From NCBI GenBank assembly GCA_024138025.1, contig JAMXBD010001407.1, positions 248,001 through 312,000 of the forward strand: 64,000 nt of DNA. The letters run 5' to 3'. The position numbers were made by a program, and so were the translations under genes. This document shows positions 47,561-58,814 of this stretch, one piece after another; position 1 is the stretch's first letter; every line of letters begins with the position of its first letter. The notes under the pieces are model-generated. The model was not told where the DNA came from and did no database searches. It saw only the letters and a program-made list of their open reading frames with translations. This stretch comes from Combretum micranthum (taxonomy: Eukaryota; Streptophyta; Magnoliopsida; Myrtales; Combretaceae).

Positions 47561-48226
47561 GACCTAATGATGATTCAGATTATGATATTCCTTCCTTAAC
47601 TGACTTACCTGATTGTTCAGATGATTTACATACTATTGAAATTAGCTATCATGCTCTCTCTGGAATGCATACCCTTAAAACTTTGAAAATGGCTGGAAAA
47701 GTGTTTGGCAAAGAAGTGTCTATTCGTGTGGACTCAGGAGTACTCACAATTTTATACAAGCAAATGTGGCTAAATTGTTACGTTTACCCATTTTTGATTC
47801 CCATTCTTTTCAAGTCATGATCGATAATGGTGACTATCTTACTTGTTCTGGTCTTGTCAGAGTGTGCCTCTTATTTTACATGATAATGACTTTTTGGTCG
47901 ATTTTTATGTGTTGCCTATTCAAGGGGTGGATATGATTCTTGGTATTCAATGGATAAAGACCTTGGGACCTATTATTGTGGATTATTCGAATCTTACAAT
48001 GCAGTTTATGTTTAATGATCAACACATTCTCCTTAAAGGCAATTATGTTATTGGACCGAGACAGATTGCTTCACATCAGTTTCATAAATTGATGAAATAT
48101 GATAATGTAGCTTATTTCTTTAGTATTGTGGCTCAGAGAGAGAATTCTAGGCATGATACTACTAATAATAGTGCTTTAGAGGCACTTTTGGGCAGATTTC
48201 ATAAGATTTTTGAGTCTCCTTCATAA
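47560..48226 (+). pseudogene. Reina-like aspartic protease region
   Basis: The active-site zone near 47728 reads RVDSGVLTILYKQ: D-S-G is retained, but the rest is altered by a frame change. The C-terminal motif VDMILGIQWIKTLGPI lies near 47928-47975 in the next frame, which runs to a TAA at 48224-48226. Confidence 0.78.
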
Positions 48227-49520
48227 TTGCCGCCTTTAAGGGATGTGCAGCAATATATTCATTTGCAAAATGAGACTCAAACTATGAACGTTAAGCCTTA
48301 TCGTTATCTTTATTTTCAAAAGGCAGAAATTGAGAAATTGGTACAGGAAATACTGGATTCTGAAGTCATTTGTCCCAGTACCAGTCCCTTTTCTCCTTTA
48401 GTCCTTTTGGTGAAGAAAAAAGATGGCTCTTAGCATTTCTATGTGGATTATAAGGCTTTGAATCAAGCTACAGTGCTAGATAAGTTTCCTATCCCAACTA
48501 TTGATGAATTGCTTGATGAATTACATAGTGTTAAGGTTTTTTCTAAGCTTGATTTACGTGCAAGTTATCACCAGATTCGTATGTTCCCTCAAGATATTCA
48601 TAAAACAGCCTTTCGCACTCATGAAGGCCATTATGAATTTTTAGTAGTGCCTTTTGGGCTTCCTAATGCACCTTCTACTTTCCAAGCCATTATGAATTGT
48701 ATTTTTTGCCCTTATCTTAGAAAATTTGTCATAGTTTTCTTTGATTACATTTTGGTTTACAGTGTGTGTATGGAGGATCATCTTTTACATTTGACACAAA
48801 TCTTTACTTGTTTAGAGGAGAATCAGTTTTATGTGAAACAATTAAATGTTCTTTTGCTCAGTCTACAATTGATTATCTAGGACATGTTGCTTTTGCTGAA
48901 GGGGTTATTCCAGCCCTAAGTAAACTTTCTATTAAAAGATTGGCCTGTTCCCTCGACTCCTAAACAGTTAAGAGATTTTTTGGGTCTTACAAGCTATTAT
49001 AGACGTTTTTTCAGACAGTATGCTATCATTGTTGCTCCTCTTATGAATTTATTGAAGAAAGAAGCTTTTTTATGGGACAACAATGCTATTATTGCTTTTC
49101 TATAGCTTAAGGATGCTTTAATGTCTACCCCAGTGTTAACTCTTCTTGATTTTACTCAAATATTTGTTAAAGAGTCTAATGCTTCAGGGGTTGGCATGGG
49201 GGTAGTATTACATCACAATGCTCATCTTATTACTTTTTTTTCAGTAAAAAATTTTCTTTGTGCCTTCACAAAGCGGGAGCTTATGCACAAGAGATGGAGG
49301 CTATTGCGAAAGCTGTGAAGAAATGGAGACACTATCTTTTGGGATGACATTTTATTATTAAGACAAATCAAAAGAGTCTTAAGGAGATCCTCACTCAAGT
49401 GATCCAGACCCCTGAACAACAACAATACTTGATTGAATTGTTGGGATATGATTATGAAGTTTTATATAAGCCAGGTCCGGAGAATAAGGTTTTTGATTCC
49501 TTATCACGACGTTTTCCAGA
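48227..49520 (+). pseudogene. Reina-like reverse transcriptase and RNase H, active site altered
   Basis: RT motifs are clear: VKPYRYLYFQKAEIEKLV, SPFSPLVLLVKKKDGS (then TAG at 48431-48433), [39 protein letters not shown] and [17 protein letters not shown]. The catalytic motif near 48735-48765 reads FFDYILVYS. The second aspartate of the expected DD pair is tyrosine, which would abolish polymerisation. RNase H follows at 49120-49520 in two frames (FVKESNASGVGMGVVL, then YKPGPENKVFDSLSRR). Its first catalytic aspartate is asparagine (ESNAS). Confidence 0.85.
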
Positions 49521-51077
49521 GGAGGCTCAATTGTTTGTTGTATCCTTACCATCTTTTGACTTTGTTACACTACTTAAAATAGAGTTTCAAAAGAATAAGG
49601 AATGGCATAAATGGATGACTGATTATGAGCAAGGAGTTTCTTTACCATGGCCACTTCAAATTAAAGATGGATTGCTTTTTCTTGAAACCAAGATTTTTCT
49701 TCCACCTCATTCATCTATTATCAATTCACTGATATTAAAATATCATATATCCCATATGAGTGGCCATCTTGGAGCTTTGAAGACTTTTAAGAGACTCAAT
49801 GCTTCTTTTTTTTGGAAAGGTATGAGGAAGGATGTAGATGATTTTGTGAAACGTTGTCATGTGTGTCAATAGATTAAGTACTTGAAAACCAGTCCGGCAA
49901 GCTTACTTCAACCTTTGCCTATTCCTCAACAAGTTTTTGAGGATTTATCGATGGATTTCATTACTGGCCTACCAGTATCAAAAGGGTATTCTGTGATAAT
50001 GGTAGTAGATGATCGTTTAACTAAATATTGCCATGTGGGTCCTCTATCAACATCCTATTCAGCTACATTAGTAGCATCATTATTTGTGGATATTGTGATC
50101 AAACTGCATGGATTTCCTAAATCCATTGTTTCTAATAGAGACAAAGTGTTTATGAGTTGTTTTTAGACAGAATTATTCCAACTAAGTGGGACTACATTGA
50201 AGTTGACTTCAGCTTATCATCCTCAATCTGACGGTCAGACTAAGGTCATGAATCATTGTTTGTAACAATACTTAAGAGCATATGCCATGGATTCCCCTAC
50301 TCTATGGCCTAAGTTTTTGCCATGGGCTGAGTATTGTTTTAATACTAGTTATCATACCAGGGCTCACATGACTCCTTTTCAGGCATTGTATGGTCAACTT
50401 CTACCTAATATTCCAACATATGTGCAAGGATAGTCTACTTTGGAAGCTGTTGATCATGAACTATTGTCTAGAGATGCTATCTTGAAAACTTTGAAAGCAA
50501 ATCTAGCTCAAGCTCAACTTCGTATGAAGAATTTAGCTGATCATCATCGAATTGATAGATGTTTTGAAGTTGGGGATTCTATATACGTGAAGTTGCAGCC
50601 ATATCAACAGACTTCTTTAGCCAATAGGCTTTCATACAAACTTTCACGACGTTATTTTAGCCTTTTAGAATTCTGAGGAAGGTAGGGAATGTAGCCTATC
50701 TCTTAGATTTGTCAGCATACTCTAAAATCCATCCGATTTTCCATGTTTCTTTGTTAAAGAAAGCTTATGGAGACTCTATTGAAATAGTACCCCTTCCTCC
50801 AGGTTCTTTTGAGAATCATCCCATTCTAAGGCCATTAGCTGTATTGGATACGAGGGTTTTAATGCGCCAAGGCACTTCTATTCCCCAAGTTTTGGTTCAA
50901 TGGGAATCTATTACTACAGAGGACGCATCATGGATAGATCCCTTGGATTTCAAAAGAGATTATCCTACTTATCACCTTGAGGACAAGGTGATTTTTCCAA
51001 CAACGGAGGAACATGTTATACATACCAACAGGAGACGGCGAAGGAGACCAAGACATTTAGCTGACTATGTTAGTTAG
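49521..51077 (+). pseudogene. Reina-like integrase and chromodomain, reading into the 3' LTR
   Basis: The zinc-binding region (HISHMSGHLGALKTFKRL, CHVCQ) is followed by a TAG at 49870-49872. The core reads EDLSMDFITGLPVSKG, VVDDRLTKYCHVGPL, FPKSIVSNRDKVF (TAG at 50164-50166), then SAYHPQSDGQTKVMN, with a later TAA. The C-terminal part (50440-50676 and 50709-51077) has VGNVAYLLDLSA, KIHPIFHVSLLKKAYGD and the chromodomain VLVQWESITTEDASW. Its last 64 bases lie inside the 3' LTR, encode a basic tail (NRRRRRRPRHLADYVS) and stop there. Confidence 0.85.
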
Positions 51078-51640
51078 AAATAGTTTAGTCATAATTGAAC
51101 AAAATACATGTATAGCCAGTTCATAGTATAAACAACAAATAAACAAGAACAGCTATATAGGCTAGCTCATAGTAGGAACAACATAGTATAGATACTTTTC
51201 ACAATCTGTTGTTACTGTCTCAGATCTGGAGACTCATAAATAACAATGTGAAAAGCAAAAGAAAGACAAGTTTTACCCTCATAAATTAGCAAGACCAAGA
51301 AGTCATCTGGAGACTCGAAAATCCAGCAGATCTACAAATCCTGCCCTTCTTGTTTTTCTCACAAACACAAAACCAACGAAACAGAGCATTAGATATATAA
51401 ACATAAGAAATACACATAATGGAACACTCAAATAGCCTGATCTTCTTTTCTTTTAGAGATTAGCAAATTGATTTCTGGGTAGCAAGGAAATCCTAGAAAG
51501 TTTCAGAGAGTAAGAGAAGTTAAAGAGTGTACCTAAACAAGTTGAGGTTTAAGGCGGAACGAGTATTTGTTTTTAGTAAAAGAAGATTTTAATTACTAAG
51601 GTTCTTTTGGACTAAATCTGGCCCTACACATGGGTTAACA
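51014..51640 (+). repeat. Reina-like 3' LTR
   Basis: Pairs with 45930-46558. A short purine-rich stretch (CGGAGGAA, 51004-51011) before it may be the polypurine tract. Confidence 0.92.
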
Positions 51641-51848
51641 CACTATGTCTATGCTGCAATTACCGTCGTGCTGATGGTGAAGAAAAATTTTGGGTGGGGT
51701 TATTTTAACTTTGTCAAATTTTTGTTTTATTCATTCAATAATTATTATCTATAAATTTTACCATTTTGTAATTTTTTTTTCGAGTATTGTGGGTTGAATT
51801 CTTAAGAAAAATGATAAATGGGTTTTGACGTAACTTTTGTGTTTTCAG

Positions 51849-52064
51849 CGAATGAAATATGCGATAGATTTGCAAGTAGCGGTTTCCATGCGAATATGAT
51901 AACGTATCTGACTCAAGTGCTAAACCTTCCGATGGTGAAGGCTTCAAATATTCTCACCAATTTCGGTGGAACCAGTAGCTTCACACCGTTGCTCGGAGCC
52001 TGATGGCTGACTCCTTTGCCGGTCGATATTGGGCCATCATTCTTGGTTATGTCATCTATAATTA
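51849..52064 (+). pseudogene. NPF3.1-like transporter, exon 2, frameshifted
   Basis: Encodes helices 1 and 2 of the NPF fold. Motifs are ANEICDRFASSGFHANMITY, TQVLNLPMVKASNILTNFGG and TSSFTPLLGA. A one-base deletion after LLGA creates TGA at 52001-52003. In the next frame the family motif LMADSFAGRYWAIILGYVIY continues to a GTATGT donor at 52065. The acceptor TTTTCAG precedes 51849. The start of the exon agrees with the known first intron position in NPF3-type genes. Confidence 0.88.
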
Positions 52065-53119
52065 GTATGTAATTGTACTTACTTTTATGTTTTAACTTTA
52101 CCTTTTTTTTTTGGGCTATATGTCTAATTAAATTTTAGATAAATATTTGCTGTCTCAAAATTAGTGTCTCTATCTCCATCAATTATAATAAGATACATAA
52201 GCATGTTATATAATTTTAACATATATATTGCTCATTAAAACTATTATATATTTAATACGATTGGTAAAGACAACATTGAGAACGCAAAATGGGAATAGCA
52301 AAATTTCATCTGACATTTTAGGGGCAATCTAAAATATTATTAGTTTTTTTTTTGGCAATAAAAAAAATTACATGTTATTGTATATTATGTTATTATATAA
52401 TATATAATGTTATTGTATATTATATTTGATTAAATTCTTAATCGTCAAAATTTACACCTAAAATTTTAAATTGCTTATTTTCATATTGAATTAAACTTTT
52501 ATTTCCTAAATTACTACCTTTTTTTCATCTTGAGAAAAGACAGGGCAAATGGTTATGGGATAAAATGTGTCAATATAAAGCAATTAGAAATAAAGCGATA
52601 AATTTGATATGAAAACATTCAATAAGTATATGAAATTTAGCAACTAAGGATTTTAGATTAAAAATGCAAAAAATTCAAGGCGTAAGTAATAATTTTGGCA
52701 TTTTTTTTTTCCAAATATTATGCTCGATCATCTACTTCCATTCTATGAAACAAACCTTATAATATAATTTGGATTGAATATATGTAGGATAACAGTAGGA
52801 CCAATAATAATTTTTTCATAACTATTTCATAAATTGAGTGGTGGTCACTAAAAGTTTCTTTCCAAACATATGATTTAGTTTTAATCTTCTTTTTTGGTAG
52901 TATTTTTTTATATTATAAATTAGATATAGGTTATTTTCAACTTAATCACCATAGGTCGAGATATAAATCAACATGAGGTATAAATGAACCTCGTATATTA
53001 TGGTCGAAAAAACTTAATAACAGTAATCCATGTAAGATGAAAGTTAAAACAATAAAACAATCTATAATTTGATTATTTGGAACAATCTCTCATACAGAAT
53101 CACTTGTGATATACCATAG
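52065..53119 (+). other. NPF intron 2
   Basis: AT-rich and non-coding, about 1.05 kb, from GTATGT to CCATAG. No element is seen in it. Confidence 0.65.
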
Positions 53120-53454
53120 GGGTTGGCGAGCATAACAATCTCAGCATTACTCTCATCTCTACACTTACAGCTATGGGCAGTCTATGTATCTATCCTGTTA
53201 ACATCCCTAGGATCGGGCGGTATTCGCCCCTGTGTGGTGACATTTACGGCGGACCAATTCGACATGACCAAATCCAAAGCCGAATCTCGAGGTTGGAACT
53301 TCTTCAACTGGTACTACTTCAGTAGGGGAATGGCCACGCTAACTGCCCTGACAGTGGTAGTTTATATACAAGACAATGTTGGTTGGGGTTGGGGTCTAGG
53401 AATTCCAACAGTTTCAATGGCATTATCGATTATTGCATTCTTGATTGTTTCAAT

Positions 53455-53838
53455 GGCTCGGGCCTCGGATTCATGGATTGATTAACCTGAGGAGTGAGAA
53501 GTGTTGCGGAGTGAGAAGACAACAACTCGGAAAAGCTGGAAGGGCTTTGATTTAAATATACTCTGTTTGGATACGTATAGAAAATGACGAAAATAGAATG
53601 ACATCAGAAAACTTCGACTTTTTTTTTTCCTCTTTTGTCTACTTTTATTTTAATTTTTTCTCTCTGAAATTGCGGAAAAATAGATGAAAATGAATAACAA
53701 TGAGAGACAATTATAAAATTATACTTCATACAATGTTGAATAAAATATAAATGGAATAATTTTGTTCAATTGTAATTCTATTTCCCTTTAGATTTTATTT
53801 TTTAAAAGAAACCAAAAGAATGGAATAAAAATTTATTT
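53455..53838. other. Non-family sequence replacing part of NPF exon 3
   Basis: About 0.38 kb of AT-rich sequence stands where roughly 12-15 transporter residues are expected. It includes CTCTGTTTGGATACGT, which resembles the ends of some small DNA elements, but I found no matching inverted end or target duplication. Confidence 0.5.
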
Positions 53839-53943
53839 CCATTGACTAGACTTGCTCAAGTGATGGCAGCTGCTTTTAAGAAGAGAAAACTGACTCTGCC
53901 TGAGGATCCCAACATGCTGTATGCGAATATGGAGCTTGATAAG

Positions 53944-54206
53944 TGTAATGGTTGTGCTATGGGTGTATTGGGAAGGCTTATATGCATGTAAAAAGGGTTG
54001 GGTGTAAGTCATGTGGGCTTTCCCAGCGTTACCACTTCACAGTAGCATCGCCCTCATCTGTGGGCCCTGGAGTCCTTACCAGGAAGAATCCTCTCGCGCA
54101 CAGCCTTTTTGGGGACCACTGCTACGCATGGCGTGAAGGATTGTCCCACATGGGTTTGGCTCAACCCTTTTTACATGCATACAAACCTTCCCAATACACC
54201 CATACA
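53944..54206. mobile_element. 263-bp hairpin element (MITE or TRIM-type solo LTR) in NPF exon 3
   Basis: Flanked by a 5-bp target duplication ATAAG (53939-53943 and 54207-54211). Ends are TGTAATGG...CATACA. About 45 bases near each end form an inverted repeat (left from 53953, right to 54206), with core TATGGGTGTATTGGGAAGG. TG...CA ends with a 5-bp duplication fit a TRIM-type LTR; the long inverted repeat fits a MITE. Removing it and one target copy restores the NPF frame exactly. Confidence 0.75.
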
Positions 54207-54405
54207 ATAAGGATATCACTGTCAATGGCAGGCTCTTGCATACTGACCAGTTCAAGTAAAGCTAAAGCTAATTGTTCATTTTAATATTTCTAACAACATT
54301 AATTGATTGAGCTCTTTGAAAACACACTGTTAAATCATCTTACTTCAAATGCACTTGTCATTGGCAACAAAATATTAATAGTTAGTTGTTTTTATGATTT
54401 GGCAG

Positions 54406-55366
54406 GTGGTTTGACAAGGCTACAATAATCACAGATCGGGATCCAAACCCAACAAGCACCCAAATACCACCGAACCTGTGGCAGTTAGCCACCGTCCACC
54501 GCATTGAGGAGCTGAAATGCATCATCCGGATGCTCCCCATATGGGCAGCAGGGATTCTCCTTGTCACTTCCTCCTCCCATCAGCATAGCTTCACTCTCAA
54601 CCAAGCCCGAACCATGGACCGCCATTTCTCTTCCTCTTCTTTCCAAATCCCTCCTGCATCCCTCTCCATCTTCTCTATCGTCACCATGCTCTCTTGCCTA
54701 CTACTATATGACCGCTTCTTTGTCCCCTTTGCCCGTAAATTCACCGGCCACCGCTCTGGCATCTCAACCCTCCAGCGCATGGGAATTGGTTTCGCAATCA
54801 ACATCTCTGCTACCCTAGGGGCAGCAGCCGTTGAAGTACGGCGAAAACACGTTGCTGCTCGTTATCACCTTTTGGATGACCCTGAAGCTGTGGTTCCAAT
54901 CTCTGTGTTTTGGCTAGTTCCTCAGTTTTGCCTTCATGGGGTTGCGGAGGTGTTCATGAACGTAGGACATTTGGAGTTTTTAATATGACCAATCGCCAGA
55001 GAGCATGAGAAGCACTGTACTTCATTATATTGGATGGCTATCTCGGTTGGAAACTATTTGGGGACATTGTTGGTGTCTTTGGTACATAAGTACACTGGAA
55101 ATGAACATAACTGGTCGCCTGATAGGAACTTGAATGAGAGAAGGTTGGAGTATTATTATTATTTTGTCAGTGGGATACAAGTTATTAATTTGGTGTATTA
55201 TGTAGTCTGTGCTTGCTTTTTCACTTACAAGCCTATTGAAGAAGATAGTGATGATGATAAGAAGGATGAAGCGATGGAGTTAACGGAAGTCGTGATCCAA
55301 CAGAAGGCAAGCAATGAAGGAAGAAATCATCATGTGGGGAATGGAAAAACAACTGAGACAGCTTAG
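54406..55366 (+). pseudogene. NPF3.1-like transporter, last exon, with two one-base indels
   Basis: Encodes the C-terminal half: WFDKATIITDRDPNP, LATVHRIEELKCIIRMLPIW (helix 7), DRHFSSSSFQIPPASLSIF, LLYDRFFVPFARKFTG, RMGIGFAINISATLGAAAVE, VPISVFWLVPQFCLHGVAEVF and, after the breaks, MAISVGNYLGTLLVSLVHK and VINLVYYVVCACFFTYKP. A one-base insertion gives TGA at 54986-54988, and a one-base deletion about 40 bases later returns to the original frame. An acidic and glutamine-rich tail ends at TAG 55364-55366. Motif order and spacing match NPF3.1, whose Arabidopsis and cucumber members transport nitrate, nitrite or gibberellin. Substrate cannot be told here. Confidence 0.9.
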
Positions 55367-56280
55367 GTTCTGGTTCTTGTAGATTTAGTTTCTATAGAAG
55401 CTTCATATTGTAATTAAATGCCTGATTTTGGATCATCATGAGTTTAATCTAGTAAAAGCTCTTTTGTCTTCCTCTTTAACTCATATTTTAGGTAAACTGC
55501 AATTTGCAAAACACCTCACCCCCCACGCCCCAACAACCCCCCCCCCCCCCCCCCCCGCTTCCAAAACGAGCCCAAAAGTTCATAAATTTTATGGATTTAG
55601 TAGTCATATGCTCAATGAAAAGATGGAAGATTAACTGCACATAATACAAATACAAATAGAAGTATTTTAATTTTTCATACTATTTTTTCATTGTATTTTT
55701 TGGCGAGTTGCAAGTTGTAGGATTTACCTTTAATTGATTGGCAAATGGATGTCAAAATCTAAGAATTGAACTCAAACATCATACAAAGAGTGAAAATGGT
55801 ATATTGTTGTCTAGCATATTCAACAAAAATCTAGGTAAATTAGGTATTCACCTCTTAAAAATCTATTAAAATATAAAAGCATTTCAAATTATCAAAATAG
55901 TTCACTATCATCTTTGAAATGTCTTAACACTGCATGATTTTTCTTCTAATGCAATAATTAAGTGTATCAATTCATAACTATAATGATTTCTTCATCTATT
56001 GATCTCCTTTTTAAAAAAAAAAAAACCGAATATTACGACTTTTATTCAAAACAAAAAGATCTCAAGTACATGGGGAGGGGGACATGTGACTTACCTTCTA
56101 TTAGGCCAAAACATGGAAGAGATATATAAAAAAAGACATAATACATCATAAGTAGAAGCTTTAACTCTTTGTACATATCTTGTGACTTACTCATTAACCA
56201 TCCTATCTTAATCCCTACTTATGTGAAGAGCCATAGGCATAAAAGTTATATTTACGCACATATGGGTTATACTTGGGATC
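55367..56280. other. NPF 3' flank and intergenic sequence
   Basis: No gene seen. A 20-base C tract lies at 55537-55556 and an A tract near 56014-56025. A polyadenylation site for the NPF gene is likely in the first 100 bases but is not marked by a clear signal. Confidence 0.55.
55537..55556. repeat. 20-base C tract
   Basis: An uninterrupted C run 170 bases downstream of the NPF stop codon. Confidence 0.9.
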
Positions 56281-57064
56281 TGATGGGAATCGTTTCATGG
56301 TCTCATCTATTGATCTAAGAAAGAACAAAGATCAAGTGAAGAAGGATACGAGATGTGAGTTCAAGCCAGGAAGGAATCAGGATATGAAGACCCACACAAA
56401 TGTTGATCAAGAATTGAAGATTAAAGTCCCAGCAATTGAACGAAGGCTATTAAAGCTGGCAACATTGATGTCAAAGGTTAGTAGGCTTCTTCCCAAAAGC
56501 CGGTGGCATTCATATATATCAAGGCCATAGAAGACAACATGGTCGCCTTCGGTGATCGAGTTTTCAGGTACATCGGCTCAAGGCTGGTGGTGCAGATCTT
56601 TAACGTCGACAACGTCGAACCCTGGGCCGATGGCTTGCAATGCTAACCTTCCTTTAAAAATGATAATTTTTATTTATTTCATATTTTCTTTTTTTGTTGG
56701 GCATCTGATATATATTAGTCCTTTTGTATTGTGACCAGACTAGTTTTTGGATATTTTGATAACCTAATTGGAGTTTTCTCTAATTTCCTTCTCTTATCAA
56801 TTGTATCGATTGTGGCGAGATTTTCATATTCTTATTGATTCTTTGTAATCATGCCGAACAAACCACTCCTACTAATTTGTGAGTCATATCAGATTGGCTA
56901 GGGTATAGTTTGGGTTATTCTTGGTACATTGTATCCTCGAATAACGCCATCCATATTGTGATTTGGATTGGATCTTGTTTTCTTTTTGTTGTTTCTGGAT
57001 TAATTTTCTGATTGCTCTTTATTTGGATCTATTTTCTGGAATTTGTCATTTTCTAGGCACATCA
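56281..57064 (+). repeat. Probable 5' LTR of a decayed chromovirus
   Basis: It runs TGATGGGAATC...GGCACATCA, 784 bp, with a primer site 6 bases beyond its end. No second copy is in the window to confirm it. Its left border rests on the TGAT...ATCA symmetry only. Confidence 0.6.
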
Positions 57065-57070
57065 TATCGT

Positions 57071-57082
57071 TGGTATTAGAGC
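57071..57082 (+). other. Primer binding site of the truncated chromovirus
   Basis: TGGTATTAGAGC, one base from the usual initiator tRNA-Met site. Confidence 0.7.
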
Positions 57083-57249
57083 TCTGGTTACATCGACGGG
57101 ATGATTAGTAAATGCCAAAGTTTTTATCTTTTTTACTGTTTTTGAGTTATCTTGTGGATTGTTAATTGTTGAGGGTATTATTATTGGATTTTGCTGAGAT
57201 TGAAAAATTAGGGTTTCTATTGTGCTTGCACTATTGTGATTTGGGAGAA

Positions 57250-58814
57250 GAACGTAAATTATATCGCATGAAAGAATGAATGCTGCTGATGGGAATGATG
57301 AGAATAGTCAAATTGGTGTGGGTCGAATCTTGTTACTAACCTTTCTACAAGGGTAGAGTAGATGACATTAGGGTAACAACCTTTAGTTAACCCAGAAGCA
57401 CCACCCCTGGTTGCAAATAGTGATGTTCGACAGAAAGAGTAGGAGGAGGAGGTCATAGAGGAAGATAGAATTGGGGTGATGACCATGCCTATCGTGAAGG
57501 AGAGGTGACAATTATGAGAATGATTATTATCAGTGAGTTCTGACCACCAAGGGATTTAAAGAATTGAAACTACAAATGCCCTCATTTGCAGGTGGTAATT
57601 CGGATGATGAGCATCTTGATTAAGAAGACAAGGTTAAGGCCTATTCGAGTGCTATGACATTGAAGACCATGTGAGAGTTTGACTTGATGCTATTGAATTC
57701 ATAGGTGATGCTACCTTATGGTGGAAGAAATGTTGGCTACTTGAAGGCAAGATGGGGATTGAGAGATCAGGACATGGCAGGAGATGAAGAGGGTGCTTAG
57801 GAAACAGTTTGTTCCAGCCCATTACAAACATGAGATCTTCATGCGATTACAATCCTTAAGGCAGGGTGATATGAGCATGAAAGAATATGTTCAGGAATTT
57901 GAGACTTTGTTGATTAGGAGTGAAGCCACTGAGCCTCCAAAGTAAACAATTGCTAGGTTTGTGACAGGTTTAAAATATGAGATCTCCTACATTGTTCAGT
58001 TGCAGAGATATGAGACACTTAATGAAGCTATTTAGCTAGCTCTCAAGGTTGAGCGACAAAGGCGTAGTGGTGCTTATAGATCATCTTCTAACAAATTTGG
58101 AGTTTATTTTAAATCGCCAGGACCTGATATTAAGAAGAAGGCAGGAGTATCTATGATGATCTTAATTTTGGAAATGAGGTATAAATGATAAACGAGTAGA
58201 GAAATCTACTCCTGATTCTGGTAAGATTGTAGTGTCTGCTGAGTTCAAAAGAGATGTTACTGAAAGTTTTGGGAAGAAAAGTAGAGAGGTGAAATGTTTC
58301 AAGTGCCAAGATTATGGGAATATTTCTTCTTAGTACCCTAACAAACGAGTGATGACTACCACTGATGGAGGATTGGTTAGAGACGAAGAAGATGAGAAAG
58401 AGGAGAAGGAATTAGGTAAAACAGAAGAATTTTCTACAATATTGGATGAGTATTATGGGGATGTTGATGCCCATGTGCATGTAGACAAAAGGGAAGACAA
58501 TACTTGTCTATCAATGTGTTGCACAAGAGTATGATCACTTTCCTTCCATTGAGAGGGACATAGAGAGAATCTTTTTTATATTTCTTGCAGGGTCAATGGA
58601 AATAGTTGTTCTCTCATCATAGATGGAGGAAGTTGCACAAATGTGGTGGCAGCATCATTGGTTGATAAATTGAAGTTGGTCGTGACTCCTCATCCTAAGC
58701 CCAATAAGCTAAGTAAGCAAGGAGTTTACATGTGACTCAGAGAGCTGCGGTGTCTTTCAATATTGGAGAGAATTATCAAGATGAGATCGTCTGATGTACT
58801 TCCTATATATGCTT
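57250..58814 (+). pseudogene. Decayed gag and protease start of the truncated chromovirus
   Basis: The gag core is readable through many stops and frame changes: MKRVLRKQFVPAHYKHEIF, MRLQSLRQGDMSMKEYVQEF, IARFVTGLKYEISYIVQLQ and LALKVERQRRSG. One zinc knuckle near 58289-58335 is damaged: CFKCQDYGN remains, but the last cysteine position reads as a stop and tyrosine. An acidic linker (58349-58534) leads to the protease active-site zone near 58612-58670 (LIIDGGSCTNVVAASLVDKL). It ends in VLPIYA, where the family continues with a HLLLGRPW-type motif, exactly at the insertion at 58815. Confidence 0.82.

Larger units (their letters stand above)
45930..51640 (+). mobile_element. Reina-like chromovirus (Ty3/Gypsy), 5.7 kb
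   Basis: The target duplication CACTA is at 45925-45929 and 51641-51645. The LTRs are 629 and 627 bp, with ends TGTTA...TAACA (5' copy TTAAGA). The short LTRs, small size, CFNCHEKFSKGHIC zinc motif and chromodomain type (VLVQWESITTEDASWIDP) point to the Reina lineage, though I cannot exclude a related one. It inserted into NPF intron 1, 0.2 kb from exon 2. Confidence 0.9.
36905..51848 (+). other. NPF intron 1, 14.9 kb, swollen by insertions
   Basis: It runs from donor GTGATG to acceptor TTTTCAG. It holds the hAT element (38703-44358) and the Reina-like element (45930-51640). The remaining parts (36905-38694, 44367-45924 and 51646-51848) are AT-rich and hold no gene that I can support. 45768-45924 is a CCA/CAC-rich stretch with three overlapping open frames but no recognisable protein. 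Confidence 0.75.
53120..54255 (+). pseudogene. NPF3.1-like transporter, exon 3, with internal deletion and two insertions
   Basis: The first part (53120-53454) encodes ASITISALLSS, then YVSILLTSLGSGGIRPCVV, FTADQFD, WNFFNWYYFSRGMA and VYIQDNVGWGWGLGIPTV. About 15 residues usually present between helix 3 and helix 4 (the proline- and cysteine-rich loop) are missing. After IIAFLI the family sequence stops and a stop codon follows; coding resumes at about 53839 (PLTRLAQVMAAAFKKRKLTL). A 263-bp hairpin element splits MELDK from DITVNGRLLHTDQFK. The donor GTAAAG is at 54256. Confidence 0.87.
56281..58814 (+). mobile_element. Truncated chromovirus (CRM- or Galadriel-like), 5' portion
   Basis: 5' LTR, primer site, gag and the start of protease are present on the plus strand. 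The coding sequence stops abruptly at 58814, where another element inserts. Reverse transcriptase, integrase and the 3' LTR are absent from the window. Confidence 0.75.
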
